From assembly GCA_031216915.1 (NCBI GenBank), contig CM062289.1:59576241-59640240 (forward strand): 64,000 nt of DNA, in the 5' to 3' direction. The stretch comes from Pictodentalium vernedei. Taxonomy: Eukaryota > Mollusca > Scaphopoda > Dentaliida > Dentaliidae. Of the stretch, positions 1 to 11,816 are shown one piece after another. Under the pieces are notes generated by a model, which was given only the letters and a program-made list of their open reading frames with translations, ran no database searches and was not told where the DNA came from. Positions within the stretch are counted from its first letter, which is position 1. Each line of letters starts with the position of its first letter. The position numbers and the translations under genes are program-made.

Positions 1-747
1 ACAACTCCCTTCCCGAGAGAAACACCCTGTGTATCTCTTAAAACACAAGGAGCAAAGCCACGCACGCTCACCTCTCACACCTCTTTACAATCTACCCATC
101 ATGTTCAAGACTACAAAACTGTACCCTAGTGGTCGTGGGGCTCATGACCGGGCTCATGCGTCGGCCATGTCGATTCCCACGACACACACGCCACCACATG
201 CTCCCGTCTTGCGGGTTTACATATGGAGAGTAGCCTTATCCATAGATTTGCAGCATTCTCTCTCTCTCTAATACTATATATTTACACCTAAACATACACA
301 TTTTTATACACATTCGCCCATTTTGCAAACAGTTCACTTGGCACTCACTCCGACGAGTAGCACCGTCCGCGACTTTGCGTCAGATGGGTTAATTCCAACG
401 GAGTGTAACTTCACCTCCCGTTCCTTTATGTCTTGTGAAGGGGCAAACGACCCCTGCATTATGTTGAGCCTCACCCTCGCAAAGCTCAACCAGGGGATTA
501 AAATTGTGCCTCACACACTCACACATTCAACACACAGATTTCCCGACCGCGCCTTTGCGACAGACGGGGTTAGTGTATCCCACACTTACAAAACTCGACA
601 CACAGGCTCCACGTCCACGCACACGTGACGAACGGGGCAGTGTATCTCACATTCGCACTCACAAACAACTCTAGTCAGCAGTCAGAGCCATAATAATACT
701 AAAATAAAAGTTTCTTCCGGGCCTTAACACCGGGTTTACGAAACTCA
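1..747. other. CA-rich non-coding stretch
   Basis: No recognisable gene. The plus strand is rich in CA and CACA runs with a CT run near 260. Two diverged blocks near 370-410 and 548-585 resemble each other (tttgcgtcagatgggtta against tttgcgacagacggggtta), so a degenerate local duplication is likely. It lies downstream, in element terms, of the minus-strand LTR element and could be part of it or flanking DNA; I cannot tell which. Confidence 0.4.
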
Positions 748-3660
748 TCACCTCATCCACAAAAATATTTGCGACTGGAGCCCCCGTCCCAGACACCAGG
801 CCCACAGCCACCCAACTATTGCTTCTTTATAACCACCGACCATTGGTAGGGGCCCGGTTCCCAGTATCCCCTTGGGTAACCCTTGACACATCCCTACTTC
901 TCGCCCCGTCATTTCTACGGGTATTCCACCAGGGTCCCCATACCCTGTCATTGTCGCATACCCAAGAGCTTCCCTTGGCGCTATATCCCCCAGGTTCACT
1001 CGTCCCGGCGATTACCTTCGTTCGAACGACACTGGCCGTCCTTGGCCCTTGTGCCGTCAACCTCCCGGTCCATTGCGACGACTTCTTGCGCACCTTGGGC
1101 GCTGTGCGCCCCCGGCACTCACTGCGTGGTCTCAGCCACCTAGGATGCTTCTCCTTTGATTTGTGGACCCTTTCCGCGGCCCCCTGGGCGCCCATCATAG
1201 CGGTCCCATCCACCTTAACACCGTTAACTTGTGTTGACCCGTGCCCTCTCATTTCTGGAGATGTTTGCCCAGCCATTTGCGGGGTCTGGCCTCCCCTCTC
1301 CACACGGGTGACACTGACTTCTTGGGGCGCTCAACTCCCCCACATAAATTTGCTTGAGGGTCTTTCCCCAATGACCCCATTGAATTCCCTCGCTGTTTGG
1401 CGTTTAGCCTGGACCGCCTGCGGCCCCTTCTCCCTAATTGGACAGGAGTCGTCCCTCCTGAAACTTTCCAACATTTCGTCGTGTAGGGGCCATCCCCTGG
1501 ACCATCAGACTGGTTCCCCCTGGGAGCCTTCCCTTCCTTACTCGGTACGTTACCGAGTGCAATCGCCGGGGGTCCTTGCCCACCGACTTGAACTTCCTTT
1601 GCCCTCGTTTGGCCCTCACTTGGCCCCCTACCCGTGGACCATAACTCATCAGGGCTTGCCCTCACCCCTGGGATATTACATATGACCAGGTCATAGACAG
1701 GCGATTCAATGCACATGGCTTCCACTTCGCCACAATAAAATGGGGTATCCACAGTTATCCTCGCGATGGGGAACCTTCTAACGGTCCCATCTATCAAAAT
1801 ACACAAATGGTCACAACCGAACAATTGCTTGTCGACAACGAGTTGCCTTGTAACCGCTGCAGAGGAGCACCCAGAATCCCGGAGCAGACGGATCTCTCTT
1901 TATCCCACATATCCTGGGTACACTGGCATATTAACCTTCTCCTGCGAAGTTGTGAGCCTCTCACACATGCCACTTATTATCGGGACAACCTCCCCGCCTT
2001 CCAGCCTTAATTCTCCCTCTTGTATACATTCCCGGAGGGGACTGTGTTCTGGGCCGATAGTTTGACAGAATGCTGCCGTCTGTCTACTGGGCCCTGGATC
2101 TACGCGGTCACCTTGCTTCCAACCCCTTGGTGCTGCGTTCCCGATCCCCTGCTGTGGTGGTCTAATGTTCCCAGTGGTCCTAACCTGCTTCTGCCAGCAG
2201 TCCCTGGCAATATGTCCCCGCTTGTTGCAGATGAAACAAGTTGTGTCTTTGGGGGCGTTCCCATTCCGGCTGGCCTGCGACGCAGGCGGATTGGGGTGGT
2301 ATTGCCTTACGGGTGCCATTGCCAACCCGTTTGCCCCACCCCTAGCCGATTTGGGTGCGTTTACACCCCCACCGTGGGCCTCGATGTAGCGTTCTGCCAC
2401 AGTTGCCATCTCATCATAGGTGGGCGGACCCCTTTCCTTGATGAACAGACCCAACTCCTTGGAGCATGTAGTTAAAAACTGCTCCCGGAGAAATAGATCT
2501 CGCAAGGCTCCATATGACTCATTTACCTCAGCGAGATCAGTCCAGCGGTCAAAGTACCGCCTAGCTCTGGCAAAATACTGAGGTACTGTTTCTCCCTTCT
2601 CCTGCTTAATTTCTCGGAACTTGGTCCGAAATCCTTCTTCAGTGAGTTGGTATCTCCGAAGGATGGCATTCTTTAGCTAACTGTAGTCGTTAAGAAGTGC
2701 AGGAGGCATACTGGTATAAGCCTCGAGGGCTTTACCTGACAACAAAGGGCTCAAACACATAGCACATGTGTCTTCTGGCCACATTTGACTGGAGGCAAAA
2801 CGTTCGAGCCTCTCCAAGTACGAGTCCAAGTCATCTGTGTTTTCATTAAAATGAGCGAGGTGGGAGCGTGGGGCATGAATTGCTACACCCCTGCACTCCC
2901 GTCCCATGAGCGTCGACTTTCATTTTCCACATCGGCCCTTGCTCTGAGGAGCTCTAATTCTCTATCGTGCCTCTGTTGTTCGAGCTCTCGTTCTGCTGCC
3001 CTTGCCTCCCTTGCTAATTGGGCTTCCCTCTCTCTCGCCTCATTTGCTAATTGAATCTCTCTCTCTTTTGCCTCCATTGCTAATTGAATATCTCTCTCTT
3101 TTGCCTCCCTATCTAATTGAATCTCTCCCTCTTTTGCCTCCCTTGCTAATTGAATCTCTGTCTCTTTTGCCTCCCTTGCTGCTTCGGCCTCCCTCTCCCT
3201 TGCGTCATTACGTAAGGCAATCTCCTTGGCCTCACGTTTCTGCTCATCTTTAACGAACTTCTGAAGTTCGGCCCCCTCAAGGCCCATTTCCTTGCCTAAT
3301 GATACCAGTTGGGCGAGGGGTGTAACAACATCCATTGTGATTTTTTCTTTGTATCTTCAACACTCGTCAGAAAGAATGAAGAAGGAAAAGAAAGAAAGAA
3401 AAAAAATATGGCAATTAATCCTAATTTACCTGTGTAATTTAACGTAATTAAACGCCCCAGATATTCTGAAACCTACCACAGTTATAGTGGCTATTAAGTA
3501 TCCTCTTGGGGACTACTGTATTGCGATATTAAACCCTTGAACGGCATCAGCTGATCGAACGCGTCAAAACATAAACAAAACCGCCGTTAAAATAAAACAA
3601 AATTTCCATATAGCCATTTTTTACCTTTTAGAAATATCCTGGTTAGCGCTCGCCAATAAA

Positions 3661-5145
3661 TGTCAGGACACCTGAGGCCCCGTAAGGCCTGGGCTGACGT
3701 GGGGTTATTTAGTCCGCTGATGAAATTGCGGGAAAGTTAGACCAACGTGGAGGGTCGGAATCCAAGTGTCGCGAACTCGGCGCTGGGAACTGAGTTAGAC
3801 CGACGCCGTGATTCCTTCTCTGCCAAATTGGCCTGAAATAGGTTCGATTTCCGTTAGGTGTGATTCCTAATCACTTCAGGCTGTGTAATGGAAAGAATGA
3901 CTTAAAATAACAACGATTCTTTTATTTACAAAATAAAATAAAGCCGTTTCAATATTTTAACAATCAACAATTCGATTCTTTTCACAGAAAATGGGTTTCT
4001 AGGGTTAAATAATTCTCGTCAATTATATAGTCATTCTATAGCCCTGTACTGGCACTATAGTCTACACACTGGAAATGTTACTACCGTGAGCTCGCCATAA
4101 GAGCTTCACAAATCTGAAATTATATTACGGAGAGCTCGCCATAAGATCTTCACAAATCTGAAATGTTATTACCGTGAGCTCGCCATAAGAGCTTCACCCG
4201 CTTGGGCTCAAATGTCAACTTCTGCGCGTAACTGTACCTCTGGCTGTTGGAGGGTTCCGACCAGCAATGTTCGTCATCTATAAAGCCACCGTACTTCTGA
4301 TTTGGGTCAGATATTTTCTACTCATACCTTATGTGCCTTTTGAAAGTCCTCCGTGAAAGTCCTATTGAAATGTTCACTGTTCCTGGTTGAATTCACGATT
4401 CACAAATGCCCCTTTTTTCTGCTAGGGCGAAATTGTCACTCACACCGATCTCCAGTCGGTATTACGATACTTCGACAGCAAAACAAACTACTCACAACGC
4501 AATCAGTCTGACGCTTCAAAGGGTTAATACGCACAATACAATTAACTTACACTTCTGACTATTGCATGCTGATACCTGCTACTCGACAATCTAAACTTTA
4601 CCGTTTCACCTTGGGTTTCCTTCTCAACAAATTTGGCACTGTAGCCGCCTATCAACCTTAAGTTAAATCAATCGTGGAATGCCCTGTCTGGCGATTCCAG
4701 CCGTTTCAGGGTCCTGTGATCGAAGGTACCCTATGCCAGGAAACAGAGTCTGCCTGCCCTGGATTCACCAACGTGTGTGTGACCCCAAGTGTGTGTCTAA
4801 TGCTCTGCTCTTCAAGGTATATATACTTTTTACCCTAAACTGTCAGGTGGACGGACGCTCATCTGTCCATCTGTCAAAACGGTAGGAGTGGACGTATATC
4901 GAGGCAGAATCAATACAAGTCATCTCGCGCGTGACTTAACGGTGATTTCACTTGTCGAGAGAATCGAATCGTTTCTGCCAGTCATTGTCATGACAGACAT
5001 TTCTATCTTTTAGAATCTCGTTTCTCAATTGGCCGTGACGATATCCTGTCACCAACCGATTACGTCTCGTAAGACTCGCGACTACTGTATAAATTAAATG
5101 AGATTAGACCTGTACAAATTAAATGAGATTAGACATTATCTAACA
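3661..5145 (-). repeat. Candidate 5' LTR of the Gypsy element
   Basis: On the minus strand the block would begin TGTTAG and end CTGACA, a near-perfect short inverted pair of the TG...CA type. Immediately after the end comes ttattggcgagcgc, which resembles the primer-binding region of many invertebrate Gypsy elements. The right edge is uncertain (5145 to about 5190) because no second LTR is present for comparison. It contains the 44-bp tandem repeat listed separately. Confidence 0.5.
4072..4199. repeat. 44-bp tandem repeat inside LTR, about 3 copies
   Basis: Units start at 4072, 4116 and 4160, each containing gagctcgccataaga.cttca. The spacing is exactly 44 bp and the third unit is cut short. 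Tandem blocks inside LTRs often lie in the U3 enhancer region; any regulatory role here is inference. Confidence 0.8.
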
Positions 5146-5378
5146 TACCGTTTCTCCCCTGGGTCCCTGCGCTGATCATTTGATGTGTACGAACCGGATG
5201 CGGGATGCAGGTAAATGTCTGATCCGTCATTGTACAAACACAAGTCATATTTTGTAATAAAGTCTTCCATTGTGTTACCCTTTACATCTTCTTGGCAGCA
5301 GGAATCATCCCAGAGTTCGCAATGTGCGTTGAAATCGCAACCAAATGTACGGAATTGGGAGATGAAGGGCCAGTAGCC

Positions 5379-5599
5379 TTAACCCTTTGGACACTAGTTG
5401 CATGTACCATGCCAGTTCAAAAGCAGAAATTAGAAGAGTCCACATTCATTATTTGGGGTAGACCAAAGTCTCGGGGCTTCACGTTGAAAATATTGATTGG
5501 TCTACCCCACATATTTACTTAACAGCCATCCTATTTAATGACGTTATGACGTATCATGTTGCTGACCGGCAAAGCGGCCGCTAGGATTGAAAGGGTTAA
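5379..5599. mobile_element. piggyBac-type MITE, family G
   Basis: Bounded by TTAACCCTTT on the left and AAAGGGTTAA on the right: the TTAA target duplication followed by CCC that marks piggyBac-like elements. Length 221 bp and no coding. It carries an internal hairpin, ggggtagaccaa (5455-5466) against ttgattggtctacccc (5494-5509). The terminal inverted repeat beyond the first 10 bases is weak, so the assignment rests on the ends and on its sitting inside LINE coding sequence. The same hairpin recurs at 59152-59207. Confidence 0.65.
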
Positions 5600-5680
5600 A
5601 CTCACTCCGTTGTAGGGTTTTATTTGGTGAAACGTAATTGGAACAGAGGGTAATAGTTTGTCTAAAGTTAAACGCGAAGC

Positions 5681-5940
5681 TACAGTACGTGGAGAGTGGA
5701 TTGTAACTAAAACACCCGCGGAGTGGAGTATCACCCAAAGTATCACTTTCAAATTCTGCACATATGGACAAAAAACACAAGCAAAGTTTCAGCCAATGGA
5801 CCTCCGGGTTTAACCCGGAGGTCCATTGGCTGGAACTTTGCTTGTGATGGTTATGCTTTGCAACAAATTTGCAATTATTGCTCGGGTGGAATCTCCACTC
5901 TGCGGGTGATTTAATGATAATACACTCTCCACGTACTGTA
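5681..5940 (+). mobile_element. Tc1/mariner-type palindromic MITE, family B, copy 1
   Basis: Starts TACAGTACGTGGAGAGTG and ends in its inverted complement CACTCTCCACGTACTGTA. TA flanks plus CAGT ends are typical of Tc1/mariner elements. Subterminal blocks (aaatcacccgcggagtgg) are also inverted, and the centre is a long near-perfect palindrome around ccgggtttaacccgg (about 5776-5848). No ORF. It is inserted in the LINE endonuclease fragment, whose coding similarity resumes on each side. Confidence 0.85.
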
Positions 5941-6399
5941 CAGCCTGTAAATTTGTTTTTAAAGTTACAGAGCTGTGAATAATTTCGTGTCTAACTGTGA
6001 TAGATGCTCCACAAAAATGATGAGCATTATCATCTGCCCAGGCATTATTTGAAGTGTAATGCTTAAAAGCTGAATGATCTTGAGTTTCAAGGTTTTTTAA
6101 AAGTGTTTCCTGCAGACACAAAAAAGCAGCAGGTTTTACCGTTTATATTTTTGGCTGAGAATACCGAGTTCGGTAACATTCGCCGTAAAACCTCGGCAAT
6201 TCCACTGTATTATATTATTTTTCTTTGTATTATCCACATTCGGTTGGAGCGTGAAAGGGTGGACGTATAGGCGAAAGGGCCCCAGTATATTTCCTTGATG
6301 ATTTTCTTTGAAGATACTTATTCTGAAAGGGGTTCGAGCGTAAGGGCTCGAACATTCCATCGATGTATTCAACAACTTCCATCTGTTCGAGGTCTTCAA

Positions 6400-7344
6400 A
6401 CCTGTTGCGGATAACAGGGTCTTGAAGGGCCTTAGGTGTCCTGTCCGATAATTGTTTTTCCGCTTTATTTTTGTTTCTTTCTTTATTCCTTCTCTGACTC
6501 GAAGAGTTTGAGATTTTATTTTCGGTTTTGGTTTAGTTTGGTAATTTTTGTGATCCGATTTTGCTTCCTTCTCTTTTTTGGCTTCTGGATTACGTTTGTC
6601 TTGTTCTTTCTTCAGATTTATTTGCTATTTTTCTTGTGTTGTTAATTGCGCAGCTGGTGGTGTTTGTGTTGCCTTTGGTTCCACTTGATTCGAATTCTGT
6701 TTCGTGAAGGCCTGTAATATAGAAGGAATGGTGATGTTGTGCCCTGTTCATGGTGTATGACATTCCACCGAGCTTGTTGGTAATTTGTTTTTCAATGTTG
6801 CGGGATATGAAGGTATTGATATGTTCATACCAGGCATGAACAGGCCATCAAAAGTGCATATGTATTTACTTCTTTGTATAATTTTACCTTCTTTTTAATT
6901 TCAACGGGTTTCACTGCTGCTATCCCTTGTAGTTTCAGTTCTAATGTGATTTCATTTTCTTTCATATCGGTCAGTTCCCGAGTTCTTATGACACCTTTAC
7001 TTGAATTCAGAGATTGTGGAAAGTTGCTTTTACATTAAAATCAATTATTTTTTCTAGTGTGTATGAGGTTATGTACCTGTACTTCTTTCGTACATTATAT
7101 TAGAAAATCGTGAGATCTTAACTGCTTAATATCCTTAACAGTTTCCGCAATAACTTGATGGCTTTTGCAAGGACAAAGGGGTTAACGGTGCTTAATTTCC
7201 TATTTTTATCTGTTGATTTTATTAAAATTAATTTTGGAAAGCTATCCTATGATGTTATTAGGGATGCAATTAAATCGTCGACAAAGTCGGAGTCCTTAAG
7301 GTCAACAAATAAAAGGGTCCTTTGTTGATTAGTTTGCCATAGTA
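6400..7344. other. AT-rich non-coding DNA
   Basis: T-rich (6460-6640) and otherwise without a recognisable domain on either strand. The start may hold more decayed 5' sequence of the neighbouring LINE, but nothing diagnostic is visible. Confidence 0.4.
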
Positions 7345-7604
7345 TACAGTACGTGGAGAGTGTATTATCACTAAATCACCTGCGGAGTGGAGATTCCACC
7401 CAAGCAATAATATCAATTTTGTTGCAAAGCATAACCAGCACAAGCAAAGTTTCAGCCAATGGACCTCCGGATTAAACCCGGAGGTCCATTGGCTGAAACA
7501 TTGCTTGTGTTTTTGTCGATATGTACAAAATTTAAAAGTTATAGCTTGGGTGATATCTCCACTCCGCGGGTGATTTAGTTACAATCCACTCTCCACGTAC
7601 TGTA
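7345..7604 (-). mobile_element. Tc1/mariner-type palindromic MITE, family B, copy 2
   Basis: TA-CAGTACGTGGAGAGTG at the left and its inverted complement at the right, flanked by TA on both sides. The central palindrome is acctccggattaaacccggaggt with long arms running through agccaatgg/ccattggct. It lies in the opposite orientation to copy 1, judged by the asymmetric segments around the arms. No coding capacity. Confidence 0.9.
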
Positions 7605-7890
7605 ATAGAAATGATTCATTGCCCCAGGTCACACCGACCACGGAGTCCAATAAGGGGTAGAGTTACAGCTACGCAGTGAACCCACCAAGCAGCCAATATT
7701 CCCACATACTTATACTTTGGCAGTATACTCAGCCAGTTTTGATGTCGAAGCATGTCACTAACTGACTGGCCTGCTTGTGGGAGTGCCATGACTTTAGATG
7801 TCGGTCATCCAATCAATTATTTTACAACACACTGCAGTTTAAGTTGCCACTGCTCACTAACACAGACAGTGCAAGAAAACAAAATATGTT

Positions 7891-8138
7891 TTAACCCTTT
7901 ACCCAACGAATCGACCGCATCCGCCCGCGTAATATGCAAATTCAGCAGCTGAAAAAATAGTATTTTTCAACAAATTTCAACAAAACCATATCATGTGACT
8001 CCTCTTTGGAACGAGCTCGTCGTGCTCGTTCCAATGAGGGGTCACATGATATGGTTTTGTTGAAAGTTTTTGAACAAATTTAAAAAAATGTATTTAAAAT
8101 AATAAATTTGATATCGTCTGCGTTGGGCAAAGGGTTAA
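7891..8138 (+). mobile_element. piggyBac-type palindromic MITE, family A, divergent subfamily
   Basis: Ends TTAACCCTTTACCCAACG and CGTTGGGCAAAGGGTTAA. The centre is a long palindrome, caaaaccatatcatgtgac... around gaacgagctcgtcgtgctcgttc. The subterminal and arm-flanking sequences differ from the other family A copies while the ends and innermost core match, so this is a second subfamily. It lies 52 bp upstream of another copy. Confidence 0.85.
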
Positions 8139-8190
8139 CAGGTAAATAATAAGTTAAAAGTCAGTATATAATGAAAATGATGTTATTTGC

Positions 8191-8442
8191 TTAACCCTTT
8201 ACCTAACGTAACGGCCAAAACCGGCCAGCGCTATTCTCAAAAATCGCCAATTAATTTTCATTATTTTTTTCATTTTTTGTCTCAAAAACATAAGTTATGA
8301 TCCCTCGTTGGAACGAGCTCATCGAGCTCGTTCTAACAAGGGGTCATAACCTATGTTTTTGAGACACAAAATGAAAAAAATTAGTTATTCAAGAATTATT
8401 TTTGCAAGTGTCGTCTGCTTTTCAGGTTAGGTAAAGGGTTAA
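8191..8442 (+). mobile_element. piggyBac-type palindromic MITE, family A, copy 1
   Basis: Typical member, 252 bp. TTAA target duplications are intact at both ends; the terminal inverted repeat is TTAACCCTTTACCTAACGT against its complement with one or two changes. An asymmetric left part (aaaccggccagcgctattct) is followed by a palindrome with arms of roughly 45-60 bp (tgtctcaaaaacataggttatgac... meeting at gagctcatcgagctc), then an asymmetric right part (caagtgtcgtctgctttt). No ORF, so mobilisation would need a transposase supplied in trans (family knowledge). Confidence 0.9.
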
Positions 8443-10159
8443 CAGAAATGACTAATAGAATGACCTCAATGCCCCCAGACATAATACCATTTCTGGGGGC
8501 TACCAATTGGCCAGAACGGAATGGTCCGACCATCCGTCTGCTCCCGAATTTAGGGCCCAAGCAGTGTATTGGACAGGTGCCCCAACTGCCAGAATTACTT
8601 CCCCCGGGGCCTTCGGAACGCACCTCATGGGAGGACAAGGTGCCTGCAGGATGTACTAGCAGGTTAGTACCAATTTTGTCCGGGGCTGCGTATTTGGATA
8701 TTCCACAGCAAACCACCTCAATTGAGCAAACCTGCTAATTTAAAACCAGCAGGCCGTCCTTTATCCGCCACCTAAGGACCCGCCTAGTAGGGAATGGCCA
8801 AGCCCCCTAGGTGCAGTCGGGTTGACCTAAAACTATTTTACTCGCGCGTTTACTGAGTTTGGTAAAGTAAATTCTAAGTAACGTTCAACTTTTTGTTCCA
8901 ATAAGTATTTAGCGGATTCAAGAATGTCAACGAAAGGTCCATCATATCCAACGACAATCATTCATTCACTTTTGGAGGGTTTAGTCACACACTCGAAATG
9001 CCAATCTTAAAGTGTGAATCACAGTCATTAAACGTAGGTAGGGCTTGGGAAAAAGCGTATACTGCAGCTATTACTAAGTTAAGCAGGGGCCCCACTGACT
9101 CAAATATACAAATACGATCTTGGACAATATATACCAGGATGAAGGTATAGAAAATCGGTTTCACGACGGCGAGTCGTTTAACAGAAGAACATAGAGTCAA
9201 ATTATTCAGATGATCGCCAACGAAAACCCGTTAGAAATGAACTTTTTTCGAACATATTCTTCTGTTGTGCTTCTCTATCCACACATTTGTGAACATTGTG
9301 TAGGAATGCTGTAGAATTGCAGCTTGAAGTGCCGGTTTAAAAATAGCCCACACACTGTGGCAGCGCTACTGGAGGGTAGGAGGTATGGGGAGGCGGTTGT
9401 TCCACAAACATAGATGCTGACCACTTGCACCCATGCACTTCACACACACTCATTCACACACACGCAACACATCAATTTATTTTAACAAACTCTAATCCAG
9501 TGATTGGTTTATATTGAAGAGTGGAATTTACAGCATGACGACCATAGAGGCCATTGGCACGATACCCGTCACTCCTTCCAAACACAGCTAGGGTCGCAAT
9601 GTTATATTCTAGAGTAAGACTTAACAACCAGCGAAAGATCTTTAAGCCCCTGCACACTGATGTAAAAATATTCAGATTTGAAGTAGCCATTTTTCCCATA
9701 ATGCAACTGGGAATTTAACCAATTCAATCGGGTTGATTTACACATTTTTTTTTAACAACTGGTCTTATTTTCTCATTACCGTGTTCATTCCTTAATTTTA
9801 TTCTTCATATTTCATATTTCATCGACTCCTTTTTAATTACTTCATGGAAGATAATGATCTATTTTAAAATACATACTTTTCATCGCTACGATATAGCTTT
9901 AGCTACTGATGTGACGTAATGCACCAATAAATACATAAAAAATAGTCCATTACCACTTTGATATTATGCTGCCCTGTGGTATTCAAATGGTATCTATCTT
10001 CTCAACCAGTGGAAGGCAGAACAAATCATCGTTAAATGACTGCAGAATATATGGTCGTTATTCATTCTCAATAGTGCCGTTGTTCTGTTTTATTTCTCGA
10101 CGGTACATGCTTCATATTCGTGCGTGTTAAGGACGATGGTGAAGGGACGGCGTTATGTA
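8443..10159. other. Non-coding DNA with a GC-rich block
   Basis: 8456-8830 is clearly richer in G and C than its surroundings (runs such as cccccggggcc and cccgcctagtaggg) and is open for about 96 codons on the plus strand and 106 on the minus strand, but neither translation shows a domain I recognise. It may be the remnant of an unidentified element. The rest is AT-rich, with a short CA/CACAC stretch near 9430-9470. Confidence 0.4.
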
Positions 10160-10410
10160 TTAACCCTTTACCCAACGTAAGGGGAAAACCGGCCAGGGCT
10201 ATCCACAATAATCGCCAATTAATTTTCATTATGTTTTTCATTTTTTGTCTCAAAAACATTGGTTATGGCCCCTCTTTGGAACGAGCTCGTCGAGCTCGTT
10301 CCAAAGGGGGGTCATAACCTGTATTTTTGCGGCAAAAAATGAAAAAAAATAGTTATTCAAGAATTTTGTTTGTCAGTGTCGTCTGCTTTTCATGTTAGGT
10401 AGAGAGATAA
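10160..10410 (+). mobile_element. piggyBac-type palindromic MITE, family A, copy 2
   Basis: Left end TTAACCCTTTACCCAACGTAA; the right end is decayed (gttaggtagagagataa), so the right TTAA is lost. The palindrome core gaacgagctcgtcgagctcgttc is perfect. Relative to other copies the arms carry matching changes (cctctttgg on the left, ccaaaggg on the right). Confidence 0.85.
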
Positions 10411-10570
10411 GACAAAACGCAACAAAGGTGGAGTATGGATTACTGTAATCAACGATCCGATGTAAAGTTTTTGCTGTACGAGTACTGAAGGCGTGCGTAA
10501 AACGCAGACAAAACTCCACCGGGGGTCGTTAATTCCTGCTCCCCGTACTCCACCCTGGTTGCATTTTGTA
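10411..10570. repeat. Foldback element, unclassified
   Basis: Outer inverted arms acaaaacgcaacaaaggtgg (left) and ccaccctggttgcattttgt (right), about 30 bp with a few mismatches and extended by gagta.gg/cc.tactc, enclose a spacer of about 100 bp. It directly abuts the right end of the preceding family A copy. No coding and no certain target duplication. Confidence 0.6.
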
Positions 10571-11523
10571 TTTATACACCACGATTATACTTGATTTAAG
10601 TGAGTGAAGCTGATATTTTTAAAGAAAAATTTCACCTTCGTCGGTCTGATAACTTTCTTTTTTGACGCTGTTTTGTGTCGTAACATTTCATTAACATCAT
10701 AACGTCCCTCATATGCGTAACGTCCAATCAGATGCATTCTTACATGCCGTTCTTACGAGTAATACAGATTCCACTCGTGGTGTATCTAGAACATTTCCCA
10801 GTTTTTGTATTGTGTCAAGTAACGTTGAACACGCACACTAATCGTGATATAAATAGTTGTTCTGGATTCACGAAGATGCTGGCTGTTCCATTGTCTTGAC
10901 GATGGTTGTCTTTCTGTGTTCGTGACGATGTTTATTTATCTTCATTTTTGCATTCTTTATTTCTTAACAAACTGTAATCTAGTGATTTAATTGGCTGAAA
11001 GGTATGATGTAAATCATGACCTCGTGCTCCTGTACTATTTACGTCTTCGGTGTAAAAATATGAAAATGTAAACAGCGTGGTTGTTTTCAAAGTCAAGAAA
11101 ATAGTATAGGATTATTATAAACACAAAGAATCAAGAATGTTCTTCGTAAAAAAATCATTATAGTTATGTCTTTGATTTATGTGTTACTCATGATAAACAT
11201 TATGGCCACTAATGGAATTACATTTTAACGTGAGTTATATTTATCTTTTTTTTACAAAATGTCATTTGGATACATTTGTTGACTTTCTTCTGTGGTTTTA
11301 TCTAACAATCCTATAGATTTTGGCCTCAAAACCACGAGAAACGTTACGTATCACATAATGGGTTCCGATTCCGTATCATATAGACGACTCATTCTGATGC
11401 CGTATCATGTAGACGACGTTTTTCTGGTAGCGCTACGGGCTATCATAAGAAGCACATGGATACATTATATGTGCGTTTCAGTGATCGACCGAACATTATG
11501 TCCCAAAAATGGTTTAAAATAAT
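10571..11523. other. AT-rich non-coding DNA
   Basis: Nothing recognised on either strand. It contains a small local duplication (tccgtatcatatagacga and gccgtatcatgtagacga, about 11370-11417). Confidence 0.4.
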
Positions 11524-11776
11524 TTAACCCTTTACCTAACATGAAAAGCAGACGACACTTGCAAAATAATTACTTGAATAACTACTTTTTTTCATTTTTT
11601 GTCTCAAAAACATAGGTTATGACCACTCATTGGAACGAGCTCGACGAGCTCGTTCCAACGAGAGGTCATAACCTATGTTTTTGAGACATAAAATGAGAAA
11701 ATAATGGAAATTAATTGGCGATTTTTTTTAGAATAGCATTGGCCGGTTTTGACCGTTACGTTGGATAAAGGGTTAA
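11524..11776 (-). mobile_element. piggyBac-type palindromic MITE, family A, copy 3
   Basis: Reverse orientation: starts TTAACCCTTTACCTAACATGAAAAGCAG (in two parts: terminal repeat, then the complement of the usual right part) and ends cgttggataaagggttaa. TTAA is present at both ends. The palindrome is centred on gagctcgacgagctc. Confidence 0.88.
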
Positions 11777-11816
11777 GATTTAATCTGTTTATGTGACAGA
11801 ATTGTTAGATAAATGA

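Larger units (their letters stand above)
748..5145 (-). mobile_element. Broken Ty3/Gypsy LTR retrotransposon, 5' LTR, gag and protease part
   Basis: Fossil LTR element read on the minus strand. Parts in order: a candidate 5' LTR (3661-5145), a leader with a primer-binding-like stretch beside the LTR, gag, then a retropepsin-like region. Gag begins at 3335 with a charged coiled coil of repeated REAKE-type units (2883-3335), followed by a capsid-like part (about 2677-2907), a SCAN-like segment (about 2370-2505) and a CX2CX4HX4C zinc knuckle (2197-2238). The protease-flank region (about 1600-1830) has the VYDLVI.NIPGVR pattern seen in Gypsy polyproteins. The SCAN-like segment points towards Gmr1-like Gypsy elements. 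Reverse transcriptase, integrase and a 3' LTR are not seen, so the copy is incomplete as well as interrupted several times. The coding parts are still easily read, suggesting moderate age. Confidence 0.8.
5190..6399 (-). pseudogene. Jockey/CR1-like LINE endonuclease fragment with two nested MITEs
   Basis: Translation of the minus strand gives an APE-type endonuclease of a non-LTR retrotransposon: IIQWNCRGF near the start (about 6210), CLQETLLKN (about 6100), a GGVSI-type stretch read as FCGASITVRHEI (about 6010), then, beyond the insertions, DFNAHCELWDDS (about 5330) and NDGSDIYLHPASGSYT (about 5200). Reading frame changes occur. The fragment is split by a Tc1/mariner-type MITE (5681-5940) and a piggyBac-type MITE (5379-5599). 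No reverse transcriptase follows; the fragment stops near the LTR element. Confidence 0.75.

Noticed and set aside
819-1685. 288-codon plus-strand open frame
   Set aside because: Pro/Leu-rich, no domain, and antisense to the protease region of the minus-strand Gypsy element; a composition shadow.
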